A DNA stretch of 64,000 nucleotides from Melastoma dodecandrum. Its lineage: Eukaryota; Streptophyta; Magnoliopsida; Myrtales; Melastomataceae. The stretch lies in contig JARUPY010000534.1 in assembly GCA_029817715.1 (NCBI GenBank), positions 498,501 to 562,500 of the forward strand, given 5' to 3'. Below, piece after piece: positions 1-10,361 of this stretch (position 1 is the first letter of the stretch; each line of letters opens with the position of its first letter). The notes below the pieces were generated by a model. The model did no database searches. It was given only the letters and a program-made list of their open reading frames with translations, and was not told where the DNA came from. The position numbers and the translations under genes are program-made.

Positions 1-1841
1 ATATATATTTCGGGTCAAAGGGGAGATTCCAACCGACAAGTAGCATGAAATTCGGCCTTTGATTGCCATGAAGTTCGTTATTGTGACAATTCCAACGGAT
101 GAAGACCTTCTTTTTTTTTTTAAAGTATAGAGGGGATATGAGTTTTTCCCCTGTTATATGAAACTGAGTGTAGTTTGGCCTCCGGAAATGGAACTCATCC
201 CTGCTAATAAGAAGTTTTTATCTGATGAACTTACTTGCAATGATCTTATTTACCGGGATGAAATTCAGTGTGGTATGGAGAAGGACTGTCTAAGCTAGTC
301 TATTTCTCAAAGTGATTCAATCCTTTGTGATTATAGATTGTCCATGGTTAAACATTCTACTACTGCAGGGAGTTTTTTTGATCCTTTGGAGTTGTTTTCG
401 CCAGGTCACAGAAAACTTGGTCTGTAGGTCATGGCAATGAGTCAGTCCTCAAGATGATGTGCATCCTTTGCAAAAAAAGGGTGTTCCTTTCAGAACTTTG
501 ATCGTCAATCAGCTTTTTCCTTCGTCAACGTCGGACGGACTGCAAATTCTGTGCCATGAAAAGAAAGTTAAATGCATGCACTCGTGTTGTGGAGATGCGG
601 TCGTTTCTTCTATTTTCTATAAGAAGCCAAACTTAACTTCAAAAATCATATGACTAGGGAGAAACGGGGAGATTTTTGCTTCTGAGTTTTACGGGACATC
701 CCCTAGTTTGGAACCTTTGAAGGTGTAATCTAAACGCTTCTACTATGCCCTCATCTAATACCACATTCTACCCAAAAAATCATATGATTAGCAATCCTTA
801 GACTGAAAATCTTAATTTAGTTTTTATTTTATGCTCCTGGGAAGCATTTCTTGCCTAGGGACATCGTCTTGAGATATTAAACAAGATATTCGTACCCTTG
901 GCATGTTGTTGATTCCTAGGTGTATTTGTTGATGATTTTGTTCACTCATTGAGCGCCACTTAAATTTGTGGATGAGTCGCTGGACAAGAACCCGGAACTC
1001 GTAGACAGTATATTTTTCTGTAAATTTGGTGAAAGCTCGTGTTGTGAAATTCCTCTGACAGAGACTTGTGAAGGTAGATGCCTTAATCGGGCTTTTCAAA
1101 TGCAGGCCCTGGAACTGATTAAGAACTCTCAACATCTTTCTGGTCTGAGTAAGATCGAGGCTCCACAGTTTGATGTAGAAAAGAGGACTCCCTTCACCGA
1201 GAGTCAACCAACACTCTCCTAAATCCCATCAACAACTAAGCCATCCCTTCAACCAATACCATATACCCAAGTAAAACACAACAGCCCAAAAGGATAAAAA
1301 AAAAATACAGCCAGCAGGGGAGTTAAAACATTGAGGAATTTTTAAGCAGATCCGGCACCATAACGTTACAACCCAACAACTTAACAACCTTATTCGATCA
1401 TTCCTATCCAATGAGGGGAACTGAAGCCAGATGAATCACAAAGCTTGAAAATTTGTACTTGAAATCGTGGGAGGACCCGCAAATTCGACCGAACCCCAAA
1501 TTTGGAAGGGGGATTTGGTGCTGCCGGGTGAACCGGGTCGAAATTGCGGGAGGGAATCGAAGGGGGGTTGATAACGGAGTGGAACGGTTTGGTGGGCGCG
1601 GGCATTCAGAATGTGCGACCAAGAGACCAATCTACCCCCTCCCCTGGCCTTCGGGAGTTTTCAAATGACACTAAGGACGCGAAGTCGTATGTAAAAACAC
1701 ATTTGGGCTTATGTTCGGCCCATTTAAAATTTGAACGCACCCATCTGTTGTAGTATTCCTTTTTGTTGTACCGTCTTATCGAGCTGACGATGAGGTGTGT
1801 AACTACTGTATTCTTTAAGTACAAGTCATTTCTTTTATATA
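1..1841. repeat. Tandem ~1.84 kb repeat, copy A
   Basis: This unit is followed directly by a second, closely similar unit. Both open with the same AT stretch and a run beginning CGGGTCAAAGGGGAG. Equivalent landmarks sit 1833 to 1838 bases apart, so the copies differ mainly by substitutions and small indels. The window begins right at a unit boundary, so more copies may lie upstream. Each copy holds a decayed GET3-like gene and then a GC-richer block. Confidence 0.9.
68..1190 (+). pseudogene. GET3B/GET3C-type ATPase pseudogene, copy A (partial)
   Basis: Three separated blocks match the C-terminal half of plant organellar GET3 ATPases (GET3B/C, ArsA family). They are a beta-strand block ending VIVTIPT at 68-97, a block beginning VMAMSQSSR and continuing through VNQLFP to the zinc-type CKFCAMKRK motif at 428-573, and a block around ALELIKNSQHLSGLSKIEAP at 1106-1190. 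The gaps behave like old introns: the second and third blocks follow TGTAG and TGCAG acceptors. The gene is broken. The second block changes frame after SQSSR and again through a GGAC duplication just before the CKFC motif, the P-loop part is absent, and the normal C terminus is not found. Family assignment is from remembered motifs. Confidence 0.65.
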
Positions 1842-3532
1842 TATATTTCGGGTCAAAGGGGAGATTCCAACCGACAAGTAGCATGAAATTCGGCCTTTGA
1901 TTGCCATGAAGTTCGTTATTGTGACAATTCCAACGGATGATGACCCTTTTTTTTATAAATATATAGGGGATATGATTTTTTCCCCTGCTATATGAAACGG
2001 AGTGTTGTTTGGCCTCCGGAAATGGAACCCATCCGTCCTAATATGAAGTTTTTATCTGATAAACTTACTTGAAATGATCTTATTTACCGAAATGAAATTC
2101 CGTGTGGTATGGAGAAGGACTGTCTAAAGTAGTCTATTTCTCAAAGTGTTCGATCCCGTGTGATTATAGATTGTCCATGGTTAAGCATTCTACTACTGTA
2201 GGGAGTTGTTTTGGTCCTTAGAAGTTGTTTTTGCCGGGTCACAGAAAACTTGGTATGTAGGTCATGGCAATGAGTCAGTCCTCAAGATGATGTGCATCCT
2301 TTGCAAGAAAAGGGTGTTCCTTTCAGAACTTTGATCGTCAATCAGCTTTTTCCTTCGCCAACGTCGGACGGACTGCAAACTCTGTGCCATGAAAAGAAAG
2401 TTAAATCCATGCACTCGTGTTGTGGAGATGCGGTCGTTTCTTCTATTTTCTATAAGAAGCCAAACTTAACTTCAAAAATCATATGATTAGGGAGAAACGG
2501 GGAGATTTTTGCTTCTGAGTTTTACAGGGACATCCCCTAGTTTGGAACCATTGAAGGTGTAATCTAAACGCTTCTACTATGCTCTCATCTAATACCACTT
2601 TCTACCCAAAAAAATCATATGATTAGATATCCTTAGACTGAAAATCTTAATTTAGTTTTTATTTTATGTTCCTGGGAAGCATTTCTGGCCTAGGGACATC
2701 GTCTTGAGATATTAAACAAGATATTCGTATACTTGGCATGTAGTTGATTTCCTAGGTGTATTTGTTGATGATTTTTTTCACTCATTGAGCGCCACTTAAA
2801 TTTGTGGATGAGTCGCTGGACAAGAACCCGAAACTCGTAGACAGTATATTTTTCTGTAAATTTGGTGAAAGCTCGTGTTGTGAAATTCCTCTGACAGAGA
2901 CTTGTGAAGGTAGATGCCTTAATCGGGTTTTTCAAATGCAGGCCCTGGAACTGATTAAGAACTCTCAACATCTTTCTGGTCTGAGTAAGATCGAGGCTCC
3001 ACTGTTTGATGCAGAAAAGAGGTCTCCCTTCACCGAGAGTCAACCAACACTCTCCTAAATCCCATCAACAACTAAGCCATCCCTTCAACCAATACCATAT
3101 ACCCAAGTAAAACACAACAGCCCAAAAGGACAAAAAAAAAAAAAATACATCCAGCAGGGGAGTTAAAACATGGAGGAATTTAAGCAAATCCGTCACCATA
3201 ACATTACAACCCAACAACTTAAAAACTTTATTCGAGCATTCCTATCCAATGAGGGGAACTGAAGCCAGATGAATCAAAGAGCTTGAAAATTTGTACCTGA
3301 AATCGTGGGAGGACCCGCAAATTCGACCGAACCCCAAATTTGGAAGGGGGATTTGGTGCTGCCGGGTGAATCGGGTCGGAATTGCGGGAGGGAATCGAAG
3401 GGGGGTTGATAACGGAGTCGAACGGTTTGGTGGGCGCGGGCATTCAGAATGTGCGACCAAGAGACCAATCTACCCTCTCCCCTGGCCTTCGGGGGTTTTC
3501 AAATGACACGAAGGACGTGAAGTCGTATGTAA
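1842..3532. repeat. Tandem ~1.84 kb repeat, copy B
   Basis: This is the second copy of the unit at 1-1841. It follows copy A through its length and diverges near 3532, where copy A continues with different sequence (about 1695-1841). The differences are scattered substitutions and short indels, including extra stops in the region between the first two GET3-like exons. No terminal inverted repeats or retroelement ends are visible, so it reads as a segmental tandem duplication rather than a transposon. Confidence 0.9.
1906..3026 (+). pseudogene. GET3B/GET3C-type ATPase pseudogene, copy B (partial)
   Basis: This is the copy B equivalent of the pseudogene at 68-1190, with the same three blocks at 1906-1935, 2261-2409 and 2942-3026. 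It carries the same GGAC duplication and frame shift as copy A, so the damage predates the tandem duplication. The CxxC motif reads CKLCAMKRK here, against CKFCAMKRK in copy A. It lacks the nucleotide-binding half and cannot encode a functional ATPase. Confidence 0.65.
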
Positions 3533-4438
3533 ATTGGGCCCAATTTAAGACGTGGTAATGGTGAAACCATCGCTACATCACGTGGACAGGCCAAATGACG
3601 AAAAAGAAAGGAGGGAGGGAGTGAAGAAGACTGCTCGCTCACAGCTCCCCTCTACCCAGAACAATCTCCAGACTCAGGTTCCAATTAGGATGTCATCACC
3701 TAGAAGGAGAAGGTTAGGGTTCTCAAACAAAGATGAATGCTTTTTTTTCGGACACGAATCACATCGAGTCCCGAAACAACCTTTACGAATGAGGTAGAGA
3801 GATTAGTCATCCATTGCGGATGCAACATCATCAAGATTCTCACCCCATAGGGGCCAAATAAACCATTCGTTGATGATGCCATGCCCACAAACAACGACTG
3901 TTTTTGATGAGGTAAGAAAGGGGCATTAGGTAGAAGAGGGCAACTGGGCAGGAGGAGAGTACTACGAGGAGAAGAGGGTGTCATATATTTGGAAAGTGAG
4001 TTCAAGAAATCTACTACTACAATGACATCCCCATCTTTCCGTTTTTCATATTTCAACAGAAAAAAAAGGAAATTTAAGAAGAATTTCTTCTTCTTCTTCT
4101 TCATGTGTTGTGCGAGATGGTTGGAATGTTGCGTATTATGGATATGAATATATAAAATCAAAAATACGTTGTCGACTTATATTATATTTTTCGAAAATGT
4201 CTATTTATAATATAAAAAATATAAAACTAAATTAAACATAACAATAAAAATATCATAATTCCAACATTTGGTTGGTTTCGATTTTCATGGTAAAAATTGG
4301 GTAACCTCCCCCCGGCAACATCGTCCATGGTCATCATGGATGGTAATGTAGCCTCCTCCTCCTTCGCCTCCTCCTCATCCCTCCATGAGCGAAGCTTCCA
4401 ACAATCGAGAGGGGAGTCAGTGGTACTTGTTGACACGA
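3533..4438. other. Spacer between tandem repeats and LTR-like segment
   Basis: No supported protein gene was found. The longest frame, 3700-4161 on the minus strand, is low-complexity at its start (a lysine run from GAA repeats) and has no recognisable domain. The interval holds the miR172-like hairpin at 3815-3886 and an AT-rich stretch at 4140-4270. Confidence 0.5.
3815..3886 (-). ncRNA. miR172-like hairpin (possibly degenerate MIR172)
   Basis: On the minus strand, 3840 to 3820 reads as a 21-mer that differs from Arabidopsis miR172a, as I remember it, at one base (T for C at position 16). The flanking TG before it and C after it also match the usual precursor context. Upstream on the same strand (3878-3870) is CATCATCAA, which pairs perfectly with TTGATGATG inside the 21-mer, giving a hairpin with a short loop containing CCCCTATGGGG. 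Pairing outside the nine-base core is poor, so this may be a decayed or non-processed locus. Alternatively the plus strand carries a near-perfect miR172 complementary site. Confidence 0.4.
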
Positions 4439-5353
4439 TAGGATATTCGGGGCCTATGTCAAGTCTACAGCCCATATTGGAATACGGGCCTTAGCTAAGT
4501 CTATAGCCCGTCGACTGTGCCGAATCCTCAGTCCGTAACAGCCTAAGTCTACGACCCCTTTTAGAAATACGAGTGTGCGCTAAGTCTACAACTCATCTGA
4601 ACACGTCGCACGCACGATCTCATTAAGTGGAGGTTAGAAGAATCTCTGAGAAGAACAAACTCCGAGATCCCTGGAGAGAAGTTAAGATCAAGCCACGATT
4701 TAAGGGATTTTTTCGAGGACGTGTGGAGCGTGCAAAGACTTACGGAATTTAGTATAAAAGGGAGAGTAGATTCTCCTTAGGAAAATCACGATCAATCAGC
4801 CAAACACAAGCTTTGCATTGCCCGTCACCCTTAGTTTAGTAGATACCTCGGCCTGGGTTTATTGGATCATCCTTCCAACAGCGGACTGAGCAACCATAGC
4901 TCCGTCGATCAACCTTCCGCCAGCACTCCCATCGTCGAGACGAGCAGCCGTAGTCTTGACACCCAGCTTCCACCATCGCCTCCACCGTCGGGACGAGCGA
5001 CCGTAGTTCCGGCGATCACCCTCCGTCTGCATCTCCGCCACCAATGTGTTCATCCGAGGCCTTAGCATCCACATCCGACATCCGCCAGACTCTGCTTCAC
5101 GGGGCAAGAGTCTACAGCGCACTATACCGAGTCTACAGCGTCAGCAGTGACGTCAGCACCTGGTCTACATTTCGCGACAACGAGTCTACAGCGTTAGCAG
5201 TGACGTCAGCTCCAGTCGCACCTCCAGCAGCGAGTCTACATCGCCTCCGTCATCCATACCACCGTTTTTCCTTCATTTTTATGGCCGTAAGCTTTTAAGT
5301 TCTCTTTCGAAACTTTGAACTTGTACAGTCGTATCTTTTATCATTGAAATTCA
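4439..5353 (+). mobile_element. Solo-LTR-like segment
   Basis: The segment begins TGTTGACACG and ends near ATTCA. It is followed within a few bases by CTGGCGACCACATAC, which resembles the primer-binding region next to many Ty3/gypsy 5' LTRs (TGGCGCC type). A clear TATA box, TATAAAA at 4753-4759, sits mid-segment as expected for an LTR promoter. Short internal repeats of the form AAGTCTACAGCC or GAGTCTACAGCG recur about eight times. No second LTR, gag or pol frame was found nearby, so this would be a solo or truncated element. The ends are estimates. Confidence 0.4.
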
Positions 5354-5930
5354 TCTTTCTGGCGACCACATACATTTCCCTGTGAGTCCGATTGCCAAAT
5401 ATTTCTGACGTGATCCGTTTCCTACGCGAACATACTTCACGTGGGATTGTGTTCTTCACGTGGGGGTGTGATGTATTCGTTTAAAAGTCTTGCAATGGCA
5501 TCATTCAATTCATGCATCTCTATCTATCTATCTTTCCCTATATCATGAACCCTTTATTATCATATCATTCTGGTTGTGTTCCGGATGTGTGGTCTCTCCC
5601 CTCTTGTTTTACACTCAAAAGTCTGTATATCAATCAACATCTACTCTTCTTCTTAATCGTAAGAGTAAATATGGATTTGGAGACCCCCTCCTACATACTT
5701 CAGCTCCATTCCCAAAAGAGGGGTTAGCCAATAATTTTGCTTTCCAACCACTACTAAATTCAATTACATCAATTCTCCTTACAGACAACTTTTTTGTTTT
5801 TGGTAAGTAATTACAATCAACTTAAAACAACAGTAATAATACAATGACGTCACCACAACCTCGGTTAACACATTAGTTTTTTGTCAGAAGGAGCAAAGCA
5901 AAAAAAAAAAAAACAAAACGAAAGGAAAAT
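5354..5930. other. Spacer, no gene seen
   Basis: AT-rich sequence following the LTR-like segment. The overlapping short frames at 5490-5810 have no recognisable domain. The right end, with an A-rich run at 5900-5913, probably lies upstream of the AKIN-beta3 transcription unit. Confidence 0.4.
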
Positions 5931-5939
5931 CTTCCCAAT

Positions 5940-7840
5940 TTGCCGAATTCCCTCGTCCCCCAATTCCCAAAATTGGTTTCGGAATTTAGGGCACTTTCCT
6001 TATTGATCTGGGCATCTCTTTTTCTGAGTAAAGTTCGAGTCTTTTTATCCGGGAAGGGAAGGGTTGGCCTTTGAGAGAAGTGATTCTAGCTTCGCGGGAG
6101 GGAAATCGCTGTCCCGACGGAAGCATGTTGATATTGATCGGAGTATTGGGTATTTGCTTTGACAAAGTTTGAAACCCTGTTGATTTTTTGTTTTTCTTGC
6201 TCTGGGATTTGTTCTGTTTGTGTCCATGATTCTGTTTGGGTTTGAATTTGGCGCTTGCTAGCTTGCTTGCTACCCAGAAATTCTTGTTTCTTTGCTGCAT
6301 TTGTGTTGTTTGAAGATTGGTTTATGTCTCGAATCTTCAATTTTGGCGGCCTCATTTAGGGTTATTGAGAGCTTCCTTGCCGAGGATGCATTGATGTTGA
6401 TTTAGTGTTTTCGCCAGGGTTTGTTTGAGAACAATTGGACGAGGTGAATGGGGTTGATGATCTACCTGGTTACCTGGAATCGATCAGGGATGCTCTTTGT
6501 TGGTGCATTGGTTGCAATGTGTTTTTTTTTTGTTTTTTTTTTGGGGGGAGGGGGGTTCTTGGGCGAGTAACGTTTAGTTGGCCGATCTTTCGAATTCAGA
6601 TTGATGTGTGGGGCATGATGATGCTTTGCTTTGAGATTATTGCTTGCTTGTTTGAAGTTTACTGATGCCTAATGTGTGTGTGTTCCATCATGAACTGTTT
6701 TTGAGGCTTCTAGTTGTTGAGTAAGTTCTTCACTTACAGTTTTCCCCACGTTGTCGTAGCTCGGCAGTGTTTCTAGCAGATTAAGTACTGTCTTCTTTTA
6801 CAGAATATATTGTTGCTTCAAAACAAGTCCTTTTATTGCCTGCATTTCATGCCTGTGCATTCACCCGGGCACATTAAGCTCCGGTAATTGTAACTGCACT
6901 GGCCTTTACCCCACGTGGCTTTTTAAGGTGGCAGGAAGATTGGTAATTCCAGTCCTGCTAGAAGCTAGGTTATGTCCTTCGAATTGCAAGATGGCTGTCG
7001 AAAATGCCATGTGGACGTGGAAACAAGCCTGTGTGAGCAAGAGATCTGTTTTCATCGGTAGTACTCTCAGGAGGGGCTAGTGGTGGGATATAAGATTAAT
7101 TATCACATGCTTTTGACCTCTATACCTTCCTTTTCTCCTGGTGGATTTTCTTATGCTTTTGGACACGGAATGAAGAGGGGTAGAGCTTGTGTTTATGGAT
7201 GAATTTCACTTGAAAGAGACAGTCTATATACGTAAGGGACTAGTTTTTTGTGTTTGTTTCTTGAGTACGCCTTTGGGGGTGGGGGGGGGGGGGGGGGGGG
7301 AACTTGCTTTGGAAGGTTTCTGCTTATTAACTCATCTGGAGAGCAACACATTCCCCACAAGAGATACGGTTTGAGAAGTGATTGCGAGTTACCAAGTCTT
7401 TATTTGGCGACTGAGTCGTTTTCTTGTTTTATTATTGGGCATGTGATTGCTTCCTTTTTTTATCAGAACATCAGTGGGGAATCCACTTCAGCTTTGCTTA
7501 GATCTCCTTGTAATGAATGAGCATGAAAAACTGATGCCGACTAATGAATGAGAACGAACAACTGATTGCGACTAATGAATGAGAACGAACAACTGATGCT
7601 GACTAATGAATGAGAACGAACAACTGATGCTGACTAATGAATGAGAACGAACAACTGACGCCGACTAATGAATGAGCATGAACAACTGATTCTGACTAAT
7701 GAATGAGGCATATTCCTTGTTCTCTTCATTTAGTTAGTTTTTGGACTGTCATACCTTGCAGCTGTTAGAGTCGGACATTTGTTGTCGATGTAAAAGCCCA
7801 TCTCTGACTTTCGCACCTCGATGACCGTGTTCTTTTGCAG
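5940..7840 (+). other. Probable leader region and 5' UTR intron of the AKIN-beta3 gene
   Basis: The stretch upstream of the beta-3 coding start has no domain-bearing frame. A good acceptor, TTCTTTTGCAG, precedes GTTGATCGCTG at 7841, about 65 bases before the ATG at 7907, so at least one leader intron is likely. The first exon end is not certain. The interval contains a long T run near 6523-6541, a G run of more than 20 near 7278-7300, and a 31-bp minisatellite at 7511-7708. Confidence 0.4.
7511..7708. repeat. 31-bp minisatellite, six copies plus a partial one
   Basis: A 31-base unit beginning TAATGAATGAGAACGAACAA and ending CTGAC repeats six times in register from 7511 to 7696, followed by a truncated seventh. 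Copies differ at a few positions (GCATGAA or AACGAAC, and GATGCT, GATTGC or GACGCC). It lies in the presumed leader intron of the AKIN-beta3 gene, so length changes would not affect the protein. Confidence 0.95.
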
Positions 7841-7906
7841 GTTGATCGCTGTTGTGCGTTACTCTTTAATGCTTATTCTTTTCTCCGTGGTGTTCTCATT
7901 CTCAAC

Positions 7907-8341
7907 ATGAGTAATCAGTTCAGTGAAGATCCGGTGAGTTCCAAGGCGGAATGCGATTTGAATGATAAGCATTAATAGGAATCACGATCTAAGCCAGAGC
8001 AATTACTTTTGCAGGAGGAAAAGACCGTGGCCGGATTTGAAGTTCCAACATCCCCTGACTCGAGTTACAACAGCGTGTTCCCCATCAGTGAAGACGAAGG
8101 TCGAGAACCGCCTTTGGTCCCCCAGCAACTGCAGAGCTCCCTGCTCGGCTACCCCGCATCGAGGGACGGCTCCGAAAGCATTCAACCTCCCATGAGCATG
8201 GTTCTGAACCATCTCTACATAGAGAACCGAGACGCCCCGAGGTCTGTAGTAGCACTGGGGTTCACACACCGCTTCCATGCCAAGTACGTCAGCGTGGTGC
8301 TCTACAAAGCCGTCCAAAGAAGGGGAGGATCCGGCAGCTGA
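7907..8341 (+). CDS. KINB3: SnRK1 (SNF1-related kinase) regulatory subunit beta-3
   Basis: Two coding exons, 7907-7933 and 8015-8341, splice to a 117-aa protein beginning MSNQFSEDPEEKTVAGFEVP. The intron is GTGAGT...TTTTGCAG. The C-terminal half is the ASC domain (association with SNF1 complex), with the strongly conserved block LNHLYIENRDAPRSVVALGF and a final YKAVQRRG. Length and content match plant AKIN-beta3, which lacks the N-terminal extension and glycogen-binding domain of other beta subunits. In the family it bridges the SnRK1 catalytic alpha and gamma-type subunits in energy signalling. The 9-aa first exon is too short for ordinary ORF finding. A leader intron with a minisatellite lies upstream. 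Very sure. Confidence 0.95.
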
Positions 8342-9079
8342 TTCACTTCCCCTTCTCCATTAGTTCATATAATTTTTTTTTTCTTGAGCTGATGGCGCCG
8401 AAATCATCGCAAGTAATATGACCAGTTAGTCGATGACGATACTATGCTTGGCTGGAAAATTGTTCCGATCACTCCCCCTCCCTCCTGAAAGATATTGTTC
8501 CATTGGGACTGACAGAACTCAAGATCCTGTATTGCCAGGATTGATGCCCCTGGAGAAATGGGTTATCAGAAACAGGGGACAACACTCTCTCTTCATCTTT
8601 ATTTCACAGATTACTTAGGAACTAGCTATTCGCTGCGAACCACCGAAAAAACCCAGTAGTTAATGTTGCTCTTTCGAGGGTTGTGAAAGGCCTAAACTCT
8701 GTAGTAAATTAATAGTAATTAAGTAACAACGTTTTTGTCTGGGTCAAAGGTGGCCTGGAGGAGCCTAACACGTTACTGTGTAATAGTATAAGTGTAGGAA
8801 TGAGTTGTTTTATAAGGAATCTACAACTTGGAGTATATAATTTTTAACTAAAGGAGAGGGATGGATGTGATTGGATCCTCTGGGGATATACGATCAGACG
8901 GACTTTCGAACCCCGACCCCCCCAAAGTTGATTCATATGCGGCGAAATGAATCTCTCTTCTTACTTCATTAACTAACCATTCGGAAATGTCGGGAGCTGT
9001 TTCCCCTCTGAAAATGTCACTCAACTCCCTCTCCCCCCTGCAGCATACTTCATTAACTTAGTATTCTTCTGTCTGTATT
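8342..9079. other. 3' UTR of KINB3 and spacer
   Basis: Downstream of the KINB3 stop there is no credible coding frame. A run of C at 8929-8935 and AT-rich stretches near 8700-8850 are the only visible structure. Confidence 0.4.
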
Positions 9080-9106
9080 TGCAGCATACCAAGCCCCATA
9101 GTCTTA

Positions 9107-9379
9107 TTGGATTCGATGGCTATTGGTTCCATGGATGTGGCCGCCCTCCCTGCGGACTCCGAGCACAAGGAGGGCGAGTTCAAGATCCTCTCCTTGGCCA
9201 ACACCCACATACGCCTCGCGTGGATCTCCTTCTTCACCTGCTTCATCACGACGTTCGCGGCCGCACACCTCGTGCCCGTCATCCGGGAGAGCCTCAACCT
9301 CACCAAGCAGGACATAGGAAACGCCGGGGTGGCCTCCGTCTCCGGGAGCATCTTCTCCAGGCTGGTGATGGGCCCCTAG
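9107..9379 (+). pseudogene. NRT2 high-affinity nitrate transporter, N-terminal fragment
   Basis: A 90-codon frame reads as the start of an NRT2-family (MFS, nitrate/nitrite porter) transporter. It includes the [14 protein letters not shown] cytosolic block, the first transmembrane region around [19 protein letters not shown], and the conserved [17 protein letters not shown] and [13 protein letters not shown] blocks. Full-length members have about 500 residues and twelve membrane spans. Here homology stops at a TAG where the next residues should begin transmembrane helix 2, and a few residues are missing before LAWISFF. No further NRT2 sequence follows, so this is a truncated fragment. Immediately 3' is repeat-like DNA, suggesting a breakpoint at about 9376. 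Confidence 0.8.
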
Positions 9380-10361
9380 TATTCGAACTCATCCGGAAGA
9401 CAGGGGTGACCCCATTCACAGCGTGGAGGAGAATATCGGACCGATTTATGCCGATTCCAACATACAAGTTCAGCGGGTTCCACTCTAAAACCAATTAGCT
9501 GTAGAAGGAGTAGCCCGCTAAGTATATATGCTAAGTCGAACTCATTTCTCTATCCGATGTGGGATTGAGTTTGTTATATAGCAACCCTTTTCAACCGTTG
9601 GTATTGTTATTCTTTTACTAGATGCGTACAATATATATCTTGAGACGACAACGACAACAAGGGCTCTGGCGATTAGGGGTATCTCCAAAAGTGTTAGCCA
9701 AATGAGTTGGATCGCGAATATTCTAAAAACACGTATGGTAACCAGAATGGAATGTACGAATTCAAATCCACAATAAGATAAAAGATCAATGGCTTGAAGG
9801 TAGCAGCTCATGGTGAATTGTGCAGATCAGGAGAAAGTTGACCTTGTGATTTGTTTTTACAGTTTCAAGATCAGGAAGAAACAGCATCAGCAAACACCCA
9901 ATGACTTCTCCTTAAACAGAAGGAGAAGGAATCTGTCTGAACCAGATAAGCAGCTTTACATTCATTTGTTTTCCTCAAGAACAGAACAGGTAAGGACGAT
10001 GAAATGGAAATGACCTGTTGACACTTTAGGAAAATCCTTGTCTGTGGACATGAATGTGGAGGAAAATTTCCCGGCAACAATGTCAAGTGGCTTAAAATGT
10101 GCACTCAACTGACCACCGCCCTTGGACATATCTCATCCGAGAGAATTCGAGTTGGGTTGGATATAGTGTTAATGCCCACAGAAAAAGAAATGGGGAAAAA
10201 GTATCTTGGATCGCGCAAAAAGGTTTGGTAAGAACATCTCCATATGACATCCATGTACCGAAGAAAGACGGTGTAGCAACACCGACCGGGGTTCTGATCT
10301 CCCAGCTGCCTAAACCTGGTATTAGGCTTCAGTTTTGTAGCATAGAAAGCCCCGTAGGTTA
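9380..10361. other. Repeat-like DNA and spacer
   Basis: The first part (9380-9760) resembles a dispersed plant repeat rather than a gene and contains the USE/TATA-like pair at 9523-9565. From 9800 to 10361 no convincing frame is seen. The right part probably includes the 3' UTR of the minus-strand DnaJ-type gene. The frame at 10099-10431 is antisense to that gene's last exon. Confidence 0.4.
9523..9565 (-). promoter_or_regulatory. USE-like element plus TATA, snRNA/7SL promoter spacing
   Basis: On the minus strand, 9565-9555 reads ATCCCACATCG, a perfect fit to the plant upstream sequence element RTCCCACATCG. A TATATAT box follows at 9529-9523, 25 bases away, the spacing typical of plant RNA polymerase III snRNA/7SL promoters. 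I do not recognise an RNA gene downstream. The same pair also occurs inside common LTR-type repeats, so this may be an LTR promoter instead. Confidence 0.35.

Noticed and set aside
3700..4161. 153-aa minus-strand frame
   Set aside because: Lysine run from a GAA microsatellite, no recognisable domain; it also spans the miR172-like hairpin.
7189..7520. Frames of 61 and 90 codons with glycine runs
   Set aside because: Glycines come from a G homopolymer in the KINB3 leader region.
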